From: Pseudomonadota bacterium
Lineage (GTDB): Bacteria; Pseudomonadota; Gammaproteobacteria; Burkholderiales; Burkholderiaceae_F
DNA length: 64,000 nt
NCBI GenBank assembly: GCA_021825945.1
Contig: JAKAFN010000004.1
Span: forward strand, 62,001 to 126,000
Direction: 5' to 3'
This document shows, piece after piece, positions 46,828 to 56,131 of the stretch (positions are counted from its first letter, which is position 1; each line of letters opens with the position of its first letter). The notes under the pieces were generated by a model. It saw only the letters and a program-made list of their open reading frames with translations. It was not told the origin of the DNA and ran no database searches. The translations under genes and the position numbers were made by a program.

Positions 46828-47676
46828 ATGAGTGCAGACGACTACTGCCGGCAGCGGGCGGGCGCAAGCGGATCGAGCCTGCATTACAGCGTGCTGTTCC
46901 TCCCGCCTGCCCCCCGGCACGCGATCGTGGCGCTCCATGCCTACTGGCAACAGTTGCGCGATGCCGTCGACGGTGCTTCCGACCCGGCCATCGCCGGTGC
47001 CCAACTGGCATGGTGGCGGACGGAAGTCGAGCGGCTTTACGCCGACGTCCCCCAGCATCCGGTCACCCAGGCGCTCGCGCGGCACCGGGACATCGGCGGC
47101 ATCACTCAGCAGGGACTGCTCCAGGTCGTCGACGGCATGCACATGGTCATCGGCGCGTCGCGGTTCGCCGACGCCGCGGCCTTGGCCCGCCATTGCCGCC
47201 TCGCGGCCGGATCGATCGCCGAGATGACGGCCGGTCTATGCGGCATGCGCGAGGCGGCGACCGCCGACTATGCCCGCGCCCTGGGGGAAGGACTGCAGAT
47301 CGTCCACATCCTGCGCGAACTCGGCGAGGATGCGCGCCGCGGTCGCATCCGCATTCCCCTCGAGGACATGGCGCAGTTCGGCGTCGATCCCGCCGACATG
47401 CTCGCCGGCCGCTACGTCGACGGGTTCGTGCCCCTGATGCGCTGCGAAGCGCAGCGGGCACGGGATGCCTTCGCAGAGGCCGCGCGCCTGCTACCGCCAG
47501 CCGCTGCGCGTGCGCAGCAACCCGGCCGGATCATGGCGGCGATCCATGCCGCGCTGCTCGACGAACTCGAACGCGACGGCTTCCGCGTACTCCACCAGCG
47601 CGTCGCCCTCACCCCGCTGCGCAAGCTCGCCATCGCCTGGCGAACCCGGATGGCTTCGCAACCACGGCCGCGCTGA
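46828..47676 (+). CDS. hpnD: Squalene/phytoene synthase family protein (HpnD-like)
   Basis: 282 residues from the ATG at 46828 (MSADDYCRQRAGASGSSLHY), where family members begin. HpnD makes presqualene diphosphate from two farnesyl diphosphates for hopanoid synthesis. The length, start and LAWWRTEVERL block agree. However, the two Asp-rich metal motifs are altered: the first reads RDAVDG (R44 in place of the usual leading Asp), and the second reads RELGED, with E164 where Asp is usual. Activity may be retained through the remaining acids or may have changed. No hpnC or hpnE is nearby. Confidence 0.82.
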   Translation: MSADDYCRQRAGASGSSLHYSVLFLPPAPRHAIVALHAYWQQLRDAVDGASDPAIAGAQLAWWRTEVERLYADVPQHPVTQALARHRDIGGITQQGLLQVVDGMHMVIGASRFADAAALARHCRLAAGSIAEMTAGLCGMREAATADYARALGEGLQIVHILRELGEDARRGRIRIPLEDMAQFGVDPADMLAGRYVDGFVPLMRCEAQRARDAFAEAARLLPPAAARAQQPGRIMAAIHAALLDELERDGFRVLHQRVALTPLRKLAIAWRTRMASQPRPR

Positions 47677-47720
47677 CCCCGGCGCGACCATCGGATGATC
47701 GCTCGCACGCCCCGCTGGGC

Positions 47721-49676
47721 TCATCGCGCCGTCCCGCGCCCCGAGAACCGAATGGGAACCGCGGGCACCGACGCGAGCACCGACGACTTGATCTTTCCGA
47801 GCACATGCATCTCGCAGGCCTTGCAATCGAACTGCAGCGTCAGCCGCTCCGTGCCGTTGACCAAGGTCATCGGATCCGCCCGCACCGTTCCCTGCACACC
47901 GATCACGCCCTTGGCCTGCTTGGGACAGAGGCTCAAGGAATACCGGATGCAATGCCGGGTGATCATCAGGCTCACCTCGCCGGCTTCGGCGTGGCTCTCG
48001 TACGCGGCCTCGATCACCTGCACGCCGTGCCGGCGGTAGAACGCCGCCGCCTTGGCGTTCGCCACGTTGCCGAGATAACTCAGGCTGTCCGAAGGATATT
48101 GCGGCGGCGGCACGGCCGGCACCTTGCGTGGCAACCGTGCCCAGCGCCGCAGCCGCTCCGTCTCGAGCGCGAATACCGCGTCGCGGCGCCATGCGTTGGC
48201 AATCGATGCGGGAACGAATCGCGGTTCACGCCACGCGATTTCCGGCTCCGCTTCGGCGACGAACGCGGTGTTGCCGAGTTTACGCAGAGCTGCGAGCAGG
48301 ACGTCGGCCGCGCGCCCGCTGTCCTGGGCGGGTTCGAACTCGTTCGGCGCGGCCACCGCGACCGCATTGCCGTCGCCATCGCGCAGGTGCAGTTGCAAGC
48401 GCCCGGCGTCCTCCTGCAGCGACCAGCGCACGCCGATGCGCCGCTCGGCGCTTCGACCGTCGAGCATCCGATTCCACGCCGCATCGCGATTGCGCGCGAT
48501 CGTGGTGCCGGCGCGCAGATCGGGACACTGCGCAATCGTCTGATTGGGCTCGATACGCCAGCGACGCGGGCCGATGCGCACCGTGCGATTGACCTGCAAG
48601 CCGCGCAGATCTTGCTGCAGCGTGTAGTAGGTGAGGCCATCGCCATTGCTCAGCGCGACATCCTCGTCCGCAGTCTCGACCTCGACGTGATCGAGCGCGA
48701 CCCGGACGATGTGACCGACCGGGATTCCCGCGTGCTTGGGCGTGTCGAATGAACCGATCGCATCGTTGCGCCCCTGCACGAAGTAGTCGGTGTGGCCACG
48801 CTGAAAATTGCGCGCCGGATCGGGCGTGAAGAAGAACCGGCAACGACCGCTGCTCGCCGCCGCCAAGTCACCCCGCTGCGCCAGAATCGCATCGAGCCGG
48901 CGTCGATAATGGGCCGTCACGTTCTTGACGTAGGCCATGTCCTTGTATCGACCCTCGATCTTGAAGGAGCGCACTCCCGCATCGATCAGCGCCTCCAGGT
49001 TCTCCGTCTGGTCGTTGTCCTTGAGCGAAAGCAGATGCCGATCATGCGCGACCACCCGACCTCGGGTGTCCACGAGCGTATACGGGAGCCGGCAGGGCTG
49101 CGAACAATCGCCCCGGTTGGCGCTGCGTCCGGTCTGCGCGTGGCTGAGATAACACTGCCCGCTATAGGCCACGCACAAGGCGCCGTGGATGAAGAACTCC
49201 AGCACGGTGTCGGCCGGCACTGCGCCGGCGATCACGGCGATCTGCGGCAGCGACAGTTCGCGCGCCAGTACGATCTGCGAAAACCCGACATCGGCCAGGA
49301 AACGGGCCTTCTCCGGACTGCGGATGTCGGTCTGCGTGCTCGCGTGCAACTGGATGGGCGGCAGGTCGAGTTCGAGCACGCCCATGTCCTGCACGATGAG
49401 CGCATCGACGCCGGCGTCGTACAGCTCCCAAATCAGCGTGCGTGCCGGTTCGAGTTCGTCGTCACGCAGAATCGTGTTGAGCGTCGCGAAGATCCGCGCG
49501 TCATAGCGGTGGGCGTGCGCGGCGAGGCGCGCGATGTCGGCTACCGCATTGCCGGCGTTCGCGCGTGCGCCGAAGGCCGGTCCGCCGATGTATACGGCGT
49601 CGGCACCATGATTGACCGCCTCGATGCCGATCTCGGCATTGGCGGCCGGGGCGAGCAGTTCGATTTCGGAACGCAT
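47721..49676 (-). CDS. rlhA: U32 family protein, RlhA/YdcP-like (23S rRNA C2501 hydroxylation)
   Basis: 651 residues, very close to the E. coli RlhA length of 653 and longer than TrhP/YegQ. The U32 core starts MRSEIELLAPAANAEIGIEA and holds the conserved Cys cluster around GDCSQPCRLPY and GQCYLSHAQTGRS. A C-terminal extension of about 250 residues typical of the long subfamily follows and includes FDCKACEMHVLGK. RlhA is needed for 5-hydroxycytidine at 23S rRNA position 2501 with an iron-sulfur cluster and prephenate. It converges on hpnD, and the MFS gene precedes it by 7 bases. Confidence 0.88.
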   Translation of the reverse strand: MRSEIELLAPAANAEIGIEAVNHGADAVYIGGPAFGARANAGNAVADIARLAAHAHRYDARIFATLNTILRDDELEPARTLIWELYDAGVDALIVQDMGVLELDLPPIQLHASTQTDIRSPEKARFLADVGFSQIVLARELSLPQIAVIAGAVPADTVLEFFIHGALCVAYSGQCYLSHAQTGRSANRGDCSQPCRLPYTLVDTRGRVVAHDRHLLSLKDNDQTENLEALIDAGVRSFKIEGRYKDMAYVKNVTAHYRRRLDAILAQRGDLAAASSGRCRFFFTPDPARNFQRGHTDYFVQGRNDAIGSFDTPKHAGIPVGHIVRVALDHVEVETADEDVALSNGDGLTYYTLQQDLRGLQVNRTVRIGPRRWRIEPNQTIAQCPDLRAGTTIARNRDAAWNRMLDGRSAERRIGVRWSLQEDAGRLQLHLRDGDGNAVAVAAPNEFEPAQDSGRAADVLLAALRKLGNTAFVAEAEPEIAWREPRFVPASIANAWRRDAVFALETERLRRWARLPRKVPAVPPPQYPSDSLSYLGNVANAKAAAFYRRHGVQVIEAAYESHAEAGEVSLMITRHCIRYSLSLCPKQAKGVIGVQGTVRADPMTLVNGTERLTLQFDCKACEMHVLGKIKSSVLASVPAVPIRFSGRGTAR

Positions 49677-49683
49677 GACGTTT

Positions 49684-50901
49684 TTATCTTCCTTCGCTTG
49701 CGCCGCCCCCGCCCGATGAGGACGCGGAAGGCTGGCGCGGCACCGCGATCGCCGCGAGGACGGCAAACGCGCCGCTCGCGGTGAACGTGCCGCTCGGCCC
49801 GATGCGGTCCCAGAGCACGCCGGCCAACACGCTCGCTGCGAGCCCGGCCAAACCGCCCACGAGATTGAACATGCCGAACGCCGTGCCCCGCAGGTCGGCG
49901 GGCGCGGCGTCGGCCACCATGCGCGACAGGAGCCCCTGCGTGAACGCCATGTGCAAGCCCCAAAACCCGATACCGATCCACGCCCCGGCGCCGCGTCCGC
50001 GCCAGGCCAGCATGCCGTCGGCCGCGACGAGTAGCGCCAAGCCGGCAAAGAGCAGGATATGGTGATTGTCCCCGCGATCGGAAAGCTTGCCCAGCGGATA
50101 GGCCGCCGCCCCATACACCACATTCATCGCCACCAGCACGAGGGGCGACAGTGCGATCGCCAGGCCGCCTTCCTGGACGCGCAGGATCAGGAACGCTTCG
50201 CTGAAATGCGCCAGACCAAGCAGCGCCCCGAACAGCACGACCCACCAATATCCGGCCCCCAGACGGGCGAGATTCTCCCGGGATATCGGGTTGACCGCGG
50301 GCCGGTTGACCGCAGCCGCGTGCGAGCGGTCCGGCGGCTCGCGCACCCCGATGGCGAGGAGCGCGACGCACAACGCCGCCGGAATCACGGCGACCCGAAA
50401 CACGGCACGGAAATCATCGTGCCACAAGGCCATCAACCCGATGCCCAACAAGGGGCCGGCGAACGCGCCCACGGTGTCGAGCGCCTGCCGCAAGCCGAAT
50501 GCGGCTCCCCGCTGCTCGGGCGGCACGATGTCGGCAATCAGGGCATCCCGCGGCGCGCCGCGGATGCCCTTGCCGACCCGATCCACCACCCGGGCAGCGA
50601 ACACGGTCCCGGCGCTCGTCGCGATTGCAAAGAGCGGTTTGGTCGCGGCGCTCATCGCATAGCCGAACACCGTCAGCGGCTTGCGCCGCCGCCGGCGATC
50701 CGACAACACGCCGGCGAATACCTTGATGATGAGCGCGGTCGCTTCGCCAAATCCCTCGATCACCCCCAAGGTCGCTGCGCTCGCGCCCAGTCCCGCGACG
50801 AGAAACACCGGAAGCAGGCCGTGGACCATCTCGGACGACGTATCCATCAGCAGGCTGACGAATCCCAGCGCCCAGATCGCCCGCGGTAAACCGCGCTGCA
50901 T
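49684..50901 (-). CDS. Major facilitator superfamily transporter
   Basis: 405 residues, about twelve transmembrane helices. The first helix is ALGFVSLLMDTSSEMVHGLLP. A basic loop between helices 2 and 3 (DRRRRRKPLT) and the motif DRVGKGIRGAPRDALIAD place it in a drug/nickel-type MFS subgroup often annotated as NreB-like or fosmidomycin-resistance-like. The substrate cannot be told. The C-terminus is a Ser/Gly tail. Its stop lies 7 bases before rlhA, so the two may be cotranscribed. Confidence 0.85.
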   Translation of the reverse strand: MQRGLPRAIWALGFVSLLMDTSSEMVHGLLPVFLVAGLGASAATLGVIEGFGEATALIIKVFAGVLSDRRRRRKPLTVFGYAMSAATKPLFAIATSAGTVFAARVVDRVGKGIRGAPRDALIADIVPPEQRGAAFGLRQALDTVGAFAGPLLGIGLMALWHDDFRAVFRVAVIPAALCVALLAIGVREPPDRSHAAAVNRPAVNPISRENLARLGAGYWWVVLFGALLGLAHFSEAFLILRVQEGGLAIALSPLVLVAMNVVYGAAAYPLGKLSDRGDNHHILLFAGLALLVAADGMLAWRGRGAGAWIGIGFWGLHMAFTQGLLSRMVADAAPADLRGTAFGMFNLVGGLAGLAASVLAGVLWDRIGPSGTFTASGAFAVLAAIAVPRQPSASSSGGGGASEGR

Positions 50902-50920
50902 TGCCGCCACTCTCACACCC

Positions 50921-52354
50921 CTAACCCTCTCCCGCAAGCGGGAGCGGGGAATTTTTTCCGATCTGAGCCAATGCATCGTCGACCCGCTCCACCGCCACGA
51001 TCTCCAGGCCTTCGATCGGCTGCCGCGGCGCATTCGCCTTGGGGATGATCGCACGCGAAAACCCGAGCTTCGCCGCCTCCCGCAGTCGTTCCTGGCCCCG
51101 CGGCGCCGGGCGCACTTCGCCCGCCAGCCCGACCTCGCCGAACGCCACCACACCGCGCGGCACGGCGCGATTGCGCAGCGAGGAATGCACCGCCAGCAAA
51201 ACGGCCAGATCGGCCGCCGGTTCCTCGATGCGCACGCCGCCCACGGCATTGACGAAGACGTCCTGATCGAAGGTCGCCACGCCGGCATGCCGGCTCATCA
51301 CCGCCAGCAGCATCGCCAACCGCTGCGCATCCAGACCCACACACAGGCGGCGCGGATTGGGGACGTGCGCCGCGTCGACCAGCGCCTGGATCTCCACCAA
51401 CAAGGGGCGCGTGCCTTCCTGCGTGACCAGCACACAGGACCCCGGCACCTGCCCGCCCTTGCCATCGGCACCATGGTGCGAAAGAAAGAGCGCCGACGGG
51501 TTGGCCACGCCCCGCAGACCCCGGTCGGTCATCGCGAAAACCCCCAACTCGTGGATCGCGCCAAACCGGTTCTTGAACGCCCGCACGAGACGGAACGAAG
51601 AATGACTGTCGCCCTCGAAGTAGAGCACGGTGTCGACCATGTGCTCGAGCACGCGCGGGCCGGCGAGCGTCCCCTCCTTGGTGACGTGGCCGACCAGGAC
51701 CAGGCTGGTGCGGCTTTGCTTGGCCCAGCGCGTCAGTGCGGCGGCGCACTCGCGCACCTGCGCCACCGACCCCGGCGCGGAGCCGAGTTGCGACGAATAC
51801 AGCGTCTGGATCGAATCGACCACCGCCACCCTCGGGCGCTCCCGTTCGAGCGCCGCCAGGATCCGGTCGAGATCGATTTCGGCGGCGATCCGCAGCGCCG
51901 CCAGTCCCTGTGCTTCGATGCCCAGGCGGCGGGCGCGCAGGGCGACCTGCCCCACCGACTCCTCGCCGCTCACATACAGAACCGGCACGTCGGCGCGAGC
52001 GATGGTCGCCAGCGACTGCAGCAGCAGCGTCGACTTCCCGATCCCGGGATCGCCGCCGATCAGCACCACCCCGCCCTCGACCAGACCGCCGCCCAGCACG
52101 CGGTCGAACTCCTCGATGCCGCTCGGCGTACGATCGAACCGCTCCAGCGCCACGTCACCCAAGGGCATCACCGCCGCCGAGGGTGCGAGGCCGTCGCGCA
52201 GCGCCGATGCCCGTAGAGGGCCGGCGGCAACCACGGCCTCCTGCAAGGTGTTCCAGGCGTTGCACTGCGGGCACTGCCCGGACCATTTTGCACTCGCCGC
52301 GCCGCAGGCATTGCAGACGTAGCGCAACCCGCCGCGCGGCGCGCCGCGGGTCAT
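50921..52354 (-). CDS. radA: DNA repair/recombination protein RadA
   Basis: 477 residues. A RecA-like branch-migration helicase with an N-terminal C4 zinc finger (YVCNACGAASAKWSGQCPQC), Walker A GGDPGIGKST, the RadA-specific KNRFGAIHELGVF motif and a C-terminal Lon-protease-like domain. The last residues, SPLPLAGEG then stop, are encoded by an intergenic palindrome, so the natural C-terminus has been replaced or extended by repeat DNA. The start overlaps the end of alr by 4 bases. Confidence 0.96.
   Translation of the reverse strand: MTRGAPRGGLRYVCNACGAASAKWSGQCPQCNAWNTLQEAVVAAGPLRASALRDGLAPSAAVMPLGDVALERFDRTPSGIEEFDRVLGGGLVEGGVVLIGGDPGIGKSTLLLQSLATIARADVPVLYVSGEESVGQVALRARRLGIEAQGLAALRIAAEIDLDRILAALERERPRVAVVDSIQTLYSSQLGSAPGSVAQVRECAAALTRWAKQSRTSLVLVGHVTKEGTLAGPRVLEHMVDTVLYFEGDSHSSFRLVRAFKNRFGAIHELGVFAMTDRGLRGVANPSALFLSHHGADGKGGQVPGSCVLVTQEGTRPLLVEIQALVDAAHVPNPRRLCVGLDAQRLAMLLAVMSRHAGVATFDQDVFVNAVGGVRIEEPAADLAVLLAVHSSLRNRAVPRGVVAFGEVGLAGEVRPAPRGQERLREAAKLGFSRAIIPKANAPRQPIEGLEIVAVERVDDALAQIGKNSPLPLAGEG
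50925..50949. repeat. Palindrome of the CCCTCTCCCGC family, copy 6, within the radA 3' end
   Basis: CCCTCTCCCGC (50925-50935) and GCGGGAGCGGG (50938-50948) with a two-base loop lie inside the last codons of radA, and a run of six T follows on the plus strand. Confidence 0.85.
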
Positions 52355-53475
52355 TGCGGCCGCTCCCGCACCCGTGCCGGCAGGCCGCTCAGCAGTTCAT
52401 AGCCGATGGTTCCGGCCCGTTCCGCAACTTCGTCGACGCCGATCCGCGTGCCCCACAACTCCACGGCATCACCGCAAGCCGCCGACGGCATGTCGGTCAG
52501 ATCGACGGCGATCATGTCCATCGACACCCGACCGATGAGCGCAACGCGCGCACCGCCTGCCGCATTCTCCACCCAGACCGGCGTGCCGTCGGGCGCCGAC
52601 CGCGGATATCCGTCGGCGTAGCCGCATGCCACGATCCCGATCCGGCTCGGCCGCCTTGCCGTCCAGCGGCTGCCATAGCCCACCGTCTGTCCCGGTGCCA
52701 GATTCCGCACCGCGAGCACGCGCGAGCGCAGCTGCATCGCCGGGCGCAAGCCCAGGTCGGCGGCGGCAATGCCGACGACGGGCGACGCACCATAGAGCGC
52801 GATCCCGGGACGCACGAATTCCGCCTCCGTCGGATCGCCCTCCGGCGCATGCAGGAACAGAGCCGCCGAATTCGCCACGCTCCAGCCTCCGCGCCACTCC
52901 GGAACCAACGCGCGCAGGGCCCGCCGCTGCGACGCCACCGTCGGCACCGACGCCGCGGCGTCCCTGCGATCCGCATTGGCAAGATGGGTCATCAGCGCTT
53001 CGATGCGGACGTGCGCGAGCGCGGCGAGGCGATCGAACGCGGTGCGCGCCTCGTCGGCGGCGAATCCCAAGCGGTTCATGCCGGTATCGAACTTGCAGTA
53101 GACGCCCACCGGTCTGGCGGGACGCAGGCGCTCGAGCATGGCGATCTGTTCGAAACCATGCACGACGACAGTGAGATCGAGTTCCGCCACCAGCGCGAAA
53201 TCGCGGTGCTCGAACACCCCCTCCAGCAACAAGATCGGCTTGCGCCAGCCGGCCGCGCGCGCGCGGTGCGCCTCGTCGGTTTCGAGCAGCGCAAGGCCGT
53301 CGGCGTCGGCGAATGCCCGCACGGCGTTCTCGATGCCGTGGCCGTATGCATTGGCCTTGACGACGGCCCAGATGCCGCGGGCGCCGGCATGCGCGCGGGC
53401 CTGCGCGAGGTTGTGGGCCATCGCCGACCGATCGACGAGGACTTGCAGGGGACGAGACGAGGAGAACGCGGGCAC
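52351..53475 (-). CDS. alr: Alanine racemase
   Basis: 374 residues from a GTG at 53475 (MPAFSSSRPLQVLVDRSAMAHN). An ATG at 53526 would add 17 residues not expected for the family, so the shorter start is preferred without a clear ribosome site for either. It makes D-alanine for peptidoglycan. The PLP lysine is in AVVKANAYGHG, and the second-subunit catalytic Tyr is in the VGYGSRWTA block. It overlaps radA by 4 bases and diverges from lplT. Confidence 0.95.
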   Translation of the reverse strand: MPAFSSSRPLQVLVDRSAMAHNLAQARAHAGARGIWAVVKANAYGHGIENAVRAFADADGLALLETDEAHRARAAGWRKPILLLEGVFEHRDFALVAELDLTVVVHGFEQIAMLERLRPARPVGVYCKFDTGMNRLGFAADEARTAFDRLAALAHVRIEALMTHLANADRRDAAASVPTVASQRRALRALVPEWRGGWSVANSAALFLHAPEGDPTEAEFVRPGIALYGASPVVGIAAADLGLRPAMQLRSRVLAVRNLAPGQTVGYGSRWTARRPSRIGIVACGYADGYPRSAPDGTPVWVENAAGGARVALIGRVSMDMIAVDLTDMPSAACGDAVELWGTRIGVDEVAERAGTIGYELLSGLPARVRERPQ

Positions 53476-53496
53476 GGCGAAAAAAGGCAAAGCGGG

Positions 53497-54870
53497 GTGT
53501 GCAAGAATAACCCCTTTTTCCTCCATTTCCGGGAGACGGGGATCAACCCTCTGCATCGCGGTTTCTATACGGTCATGGCCGCGCAGTTCTTCTCCGCGCT
53601 GGCCGACAACGCCATCCTCATCGCGGCCTTCGCGCTGCTCGAGGAAACGCACGCCCCGGAGGCGATGCGGCCGATGCTCAAACTGTTCTTCTTCTTTTCG
53701 TATGTCGCGCTGGCGGCATTCGTCGGCGCCTTCGCGGACTCGCAACCCAAGGGCCGCGTGATGTTCCTCGCCAACGCCGTCAAATTCATCGGCGGCGTCC
53801 TGATGCTCGCGACCCCGCACCCGCTGCTCGCCTACGCGGTGATCGGATTCGGCGCCGCGGCATATTCACCCGCCAAGTACGGCATCATCACCGAAATGCT
53901 GCCGCCGGAGCGGCTGGTCGCGGCCAACGGATGGATCGAAACGCTCACCATCGGCGCCGTGGTCTTCGGCGCGTTGCTGGGCGGCGTCCTCGTTTCGACC
54001 CGATTCGCATCCCTCGCCGCGCCGTACACCGCGACCCTGCACTGGTCGCTCGCGCACATGGCCATCGCCTTGGTATGCCTGCTCTACGGCATAGCAGCCC
54101 TCATCAACCTGGCGATTCCCGACACCGGGGTGCGCTATGCCCCGCAACAGCACACGCCGGCGAAACTCCTTGCGGACTTCGGCCATTGTCTGCGGGTGCT
54201 GTGGCGCGACAAGCTGGGGCAGATCTCGCTCGCCGTGACCACGCTGTTCTGGGGCGCGGGTGCCACCCTGCAACTGCTGGTGATCGCTTGGGCGAAGGAC
54301 GCGCTGCACATGGGGCTCGCGCGCGCCGCGATCCTGCAGGCCGTCACGGCGATCGGGGTGGCGGCGGGCGCCATCGCCGCCGCCAGCGTGGTGTCCCTGC
54401 GCCGCTCGCTGCGTGTGCTGCCGGTCGGCGTCATGATGGGGGTGGTGGTCGTCCTGGTCGCGGCCGTCGATTTCCGCGCGTTCCCCGCCGGCGGCATCCA
54501 CGTCGCCGCGCTCCACCTCGACTGGGCCCTCCTCGCGGCGATCGGGCTGATGCTGCTCGTCGGCGCGATGGCCGGATTCTTCGTCGTGCCGATGAACGCC
54601 TTGCTACAACACCGCGGCTATGTGCTGCTATCGGCCGGACACTCGATCGCCGTGCAGAACTTCAACGAAAACCTCGGCATCCTCGCCATGTCGGGCATCT
54701 ATGCCGCCCTGCTATCCCTGGGCATGTCCGCGCGCAGCAGCATGATCCTCTTCGGCGTATTCGTCTCCGGCACCATGGCGCTGGTGATCCTGCGCCACCG
54801 CCAGAACCAGCGTCGCTTCGACTCCGAAGCGCTCATCGGCGACTCCCATCACGGGATTTGTTCGGAATAG
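53497..54870 (+). CDS. lplT: Lysophospholipid transporter LplT (MFS)
   Basis: 457 residues from a GTG at 53497. Starts at 53551 (CTG) or 53575 (ATG, MAAQFFSALADNAILIAAF) are also possible, and the 5' end is uncertain. It is a twelve-helix MFS protein with the LplT hallmark QFFSALADNAILIAA in helix 1 and YSPAKYGIITEMLPPERLVAANGW after helix 3. LplT flips lysophospholipids inward for reacylation by Aas, which is not seen here. The last 22 bases overlap the 3' end of the converging uracil-DNA glycosylase gene. Confidence 0.9.
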   Translation: MCKNNPFFLHFRETGINPLHRGFYTVMAAQFFSALADNAILIAAFALLEETHAPEAMRPMLKLFFFFSYVALAAFVGAFADSQPKGRVMFLANAVKFIGGVLMLATPHPLLAYAVIGFGAAAYSPAKYGIITEMLPPERLVAANGWIETLTIGAVVFGALLGGVLVSTRFASLAAPYTATLHWSLAHMAIALVCLLYGIAALINLAIPDTGVRYAPQQHTPAKLLADFGHCLRVLWRDKLGQISLAVTTLFWGAGATLQLLVIAWAKDALHMGLARAAILQAVTAIGVAAGAIAAASVVSLRRSLRVLPVGVMMGVVVVLVAAVDFRAFPAGGIHVAALHLDWALLAAIGLMLLVGAMAGFFVVPMNALLQHRGYVLLSAGHSIAVQNFNENLGILAMSGIYAALLSLGMSARSSMILFGVFVSGTMALVILRHRQNQRRFDSEALIGDSHHGICSE

Positions 54871-55640
54871 ACGCGCCGGGCCAGACACAGGTCCTCCCAG
54901 GCCTTGGCCTTGTCACCCGGGGTGCGCAGAAGATAGGCCGGGTGATAGGTGGCCACGACCGGGATCCGCAGTTCGCCGCGCACGAACTCGTGGGTGCGCC
55001 CACGCAGGGAACCGATCGAATCCTCGGTTTGCAACAAGGTCTGCGCCGCGAACCGCCCCATCGCGACGAGAATGCGCGGTCGCAGCAATTCGATCTGCCG
55101 CAGCAGGAACGGCGTGCAACGCGCCACTTCGTCCGCATCCGGATTCCGGTTTCCCGGCGGCCGGCACTTGATCACGTTGCCGATATAGACCGGTTCCCGG
55201 TGCGGGCGCGCGCCGTCGCGCGCGCGGTCGAGCCCCGCCGCCGCCAACATGTTGTCGAGAAGGCGGCCCGCCTGCCCGACGAACGGCTCGCCTTGCGCGT
55301 CTTCTTCCGCGCCCGGCGCCTCACCAACGAACATCCACCGCGCCGCGTGGCTTCCGACGCCGAAAACGGCCTGCGTGCGCGTGCGGCAGAGGCCGCAGGC
55401 GGTGCAGCTCCGCACGGCCTGCTCCAGGCCCTCCCAATCGAGGTTCGCGACGCCGACGGCCGCCGGCGCCGCCGGATCCGGCAAGGAATCCGCGAGCGCA
55501 TCGATTCCGCCCGCGCCGCGGAGCGCATCGGAACCGGACTCCGCCGCCGCGAATCCGCCGTCGCCGCCACGCACGCGCCAGATCGGCCCCAGACCCAAGG
55601 CCTGCACGAGGCGGATCTGCTCCGGACGCCAGTCCCGCAT
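54849..55640 (-). CDS. Family 4 uracil-DNA glycosylase with iron-sulfur cluster
   Basis: 263 residues. It excises uracil from DNA. The C-terminal 180 residues carry motif I ([17 protein letters not shown]), the [13 protein letters not shown] block and motif II ([10 protein letters not shown]). Fe-S cysteines are seen in [15 protein letters not shown] and VARCTPF. The N-terminal 75 residues are an Ala/Gly/Asp-rich linker common in betaproteobacterial members. Its ATG overlaps the rimI stop (ATGA), placing it third in tsaB-rimI-udg. It overlaps the lplT end. Confidence 0.94.
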   Translation of the reverse strand: MRDWRPEQIRLVQALGLGPIWRVRGGDGGFAAAESGSDALRGAGGIDALADSLPDPAAPAAVGVANLDWEGLEQAVRSCTACGLCRTRTQAVFGVGSHAARWMFVGEAPGAEEDAQGEPFVGQAGRLLDNMLAAAGLDRARDGARPHREPVYIGNVIKCRPPGNRNPDADEVARCTPFLLRQIELLRPRILVAMGRFAAQTLLQTEDSIGSLRGRTHEFVRGELRIPVVATYHPAYLLRTPGDKAKAWEDLCLARRVYSEQIP

Positions 55641-56131
55641 CACAAGCGCACCCGCATCACCAGCGCGTCCTCCCGGCCGTGGTGGTCGGGATAGTAGCCG
55701 CGGCGGCGCCCGATCGTCCGGAAGCCATAGTTGCGGTAGAGATGCAGGGCGGCCGTGTTGCTGGGACGCACTTCGAGCAACATCGTCGCCGCACCGTACT
55801 CGCGCATGGTCTGCGCCATCCAGTCGAGCATCCGTGCGCCATAGCCTTGGCGACGGTAGGGAATATCGACCCCGAGATTGAGCAGATGTGCTTCGTCCAC
55901 CGCCAGCATCGCCACGGCATAGGCGATCACGGATGAATCGGCATCTTCCAGGATCCAGCCGCTGTAGCCGGAGCGCAAGGAATCGGCGAAATTGCCGGGG
56001 GTCCACGGAAACGGGTAGATCCGCCGCTCCACCGCCATCACGTCGGCGATCCGGTCCGGCGTGAACGGCACGAAGCGCACGGCACCGGCCACCGACCGGG
56101 CATCCCCCCCTTGCTGAACCTGCGCATTCAT
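55640..56131 (-). CDS. rimI: Ribosomal protein uS-S18 N-acetyltransferase RimI
   Basis: 163 residues. GNAT fold with the acetyl-CoA P-loop in [10 protein letters not shown] and the family blocks [19 protein letters not shown] and [19 protein letters not shown]. RimI acetylates the N-terminus of S18, whose gene rpsR is also in this window. Both ends are 4-base ATGA junctions, with tsaB upstream and the glycosylase downstream. Confidence 0.94.
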   Translation of the reverse strand: MNAQVQQGGDARSVAGAVRFVPFTPDRIADVMAVERRIYPFPWTPGNFADSLRSGYSGWILEDADSSVIAYAVAMLAVDEAHLLNLGVDIPYRRQGYGARMLDWMAQTMREYGAATMLLEVRPSNTAALHLYRNYGFRTIGRRRGYYPDHHGREDALVMRVRL

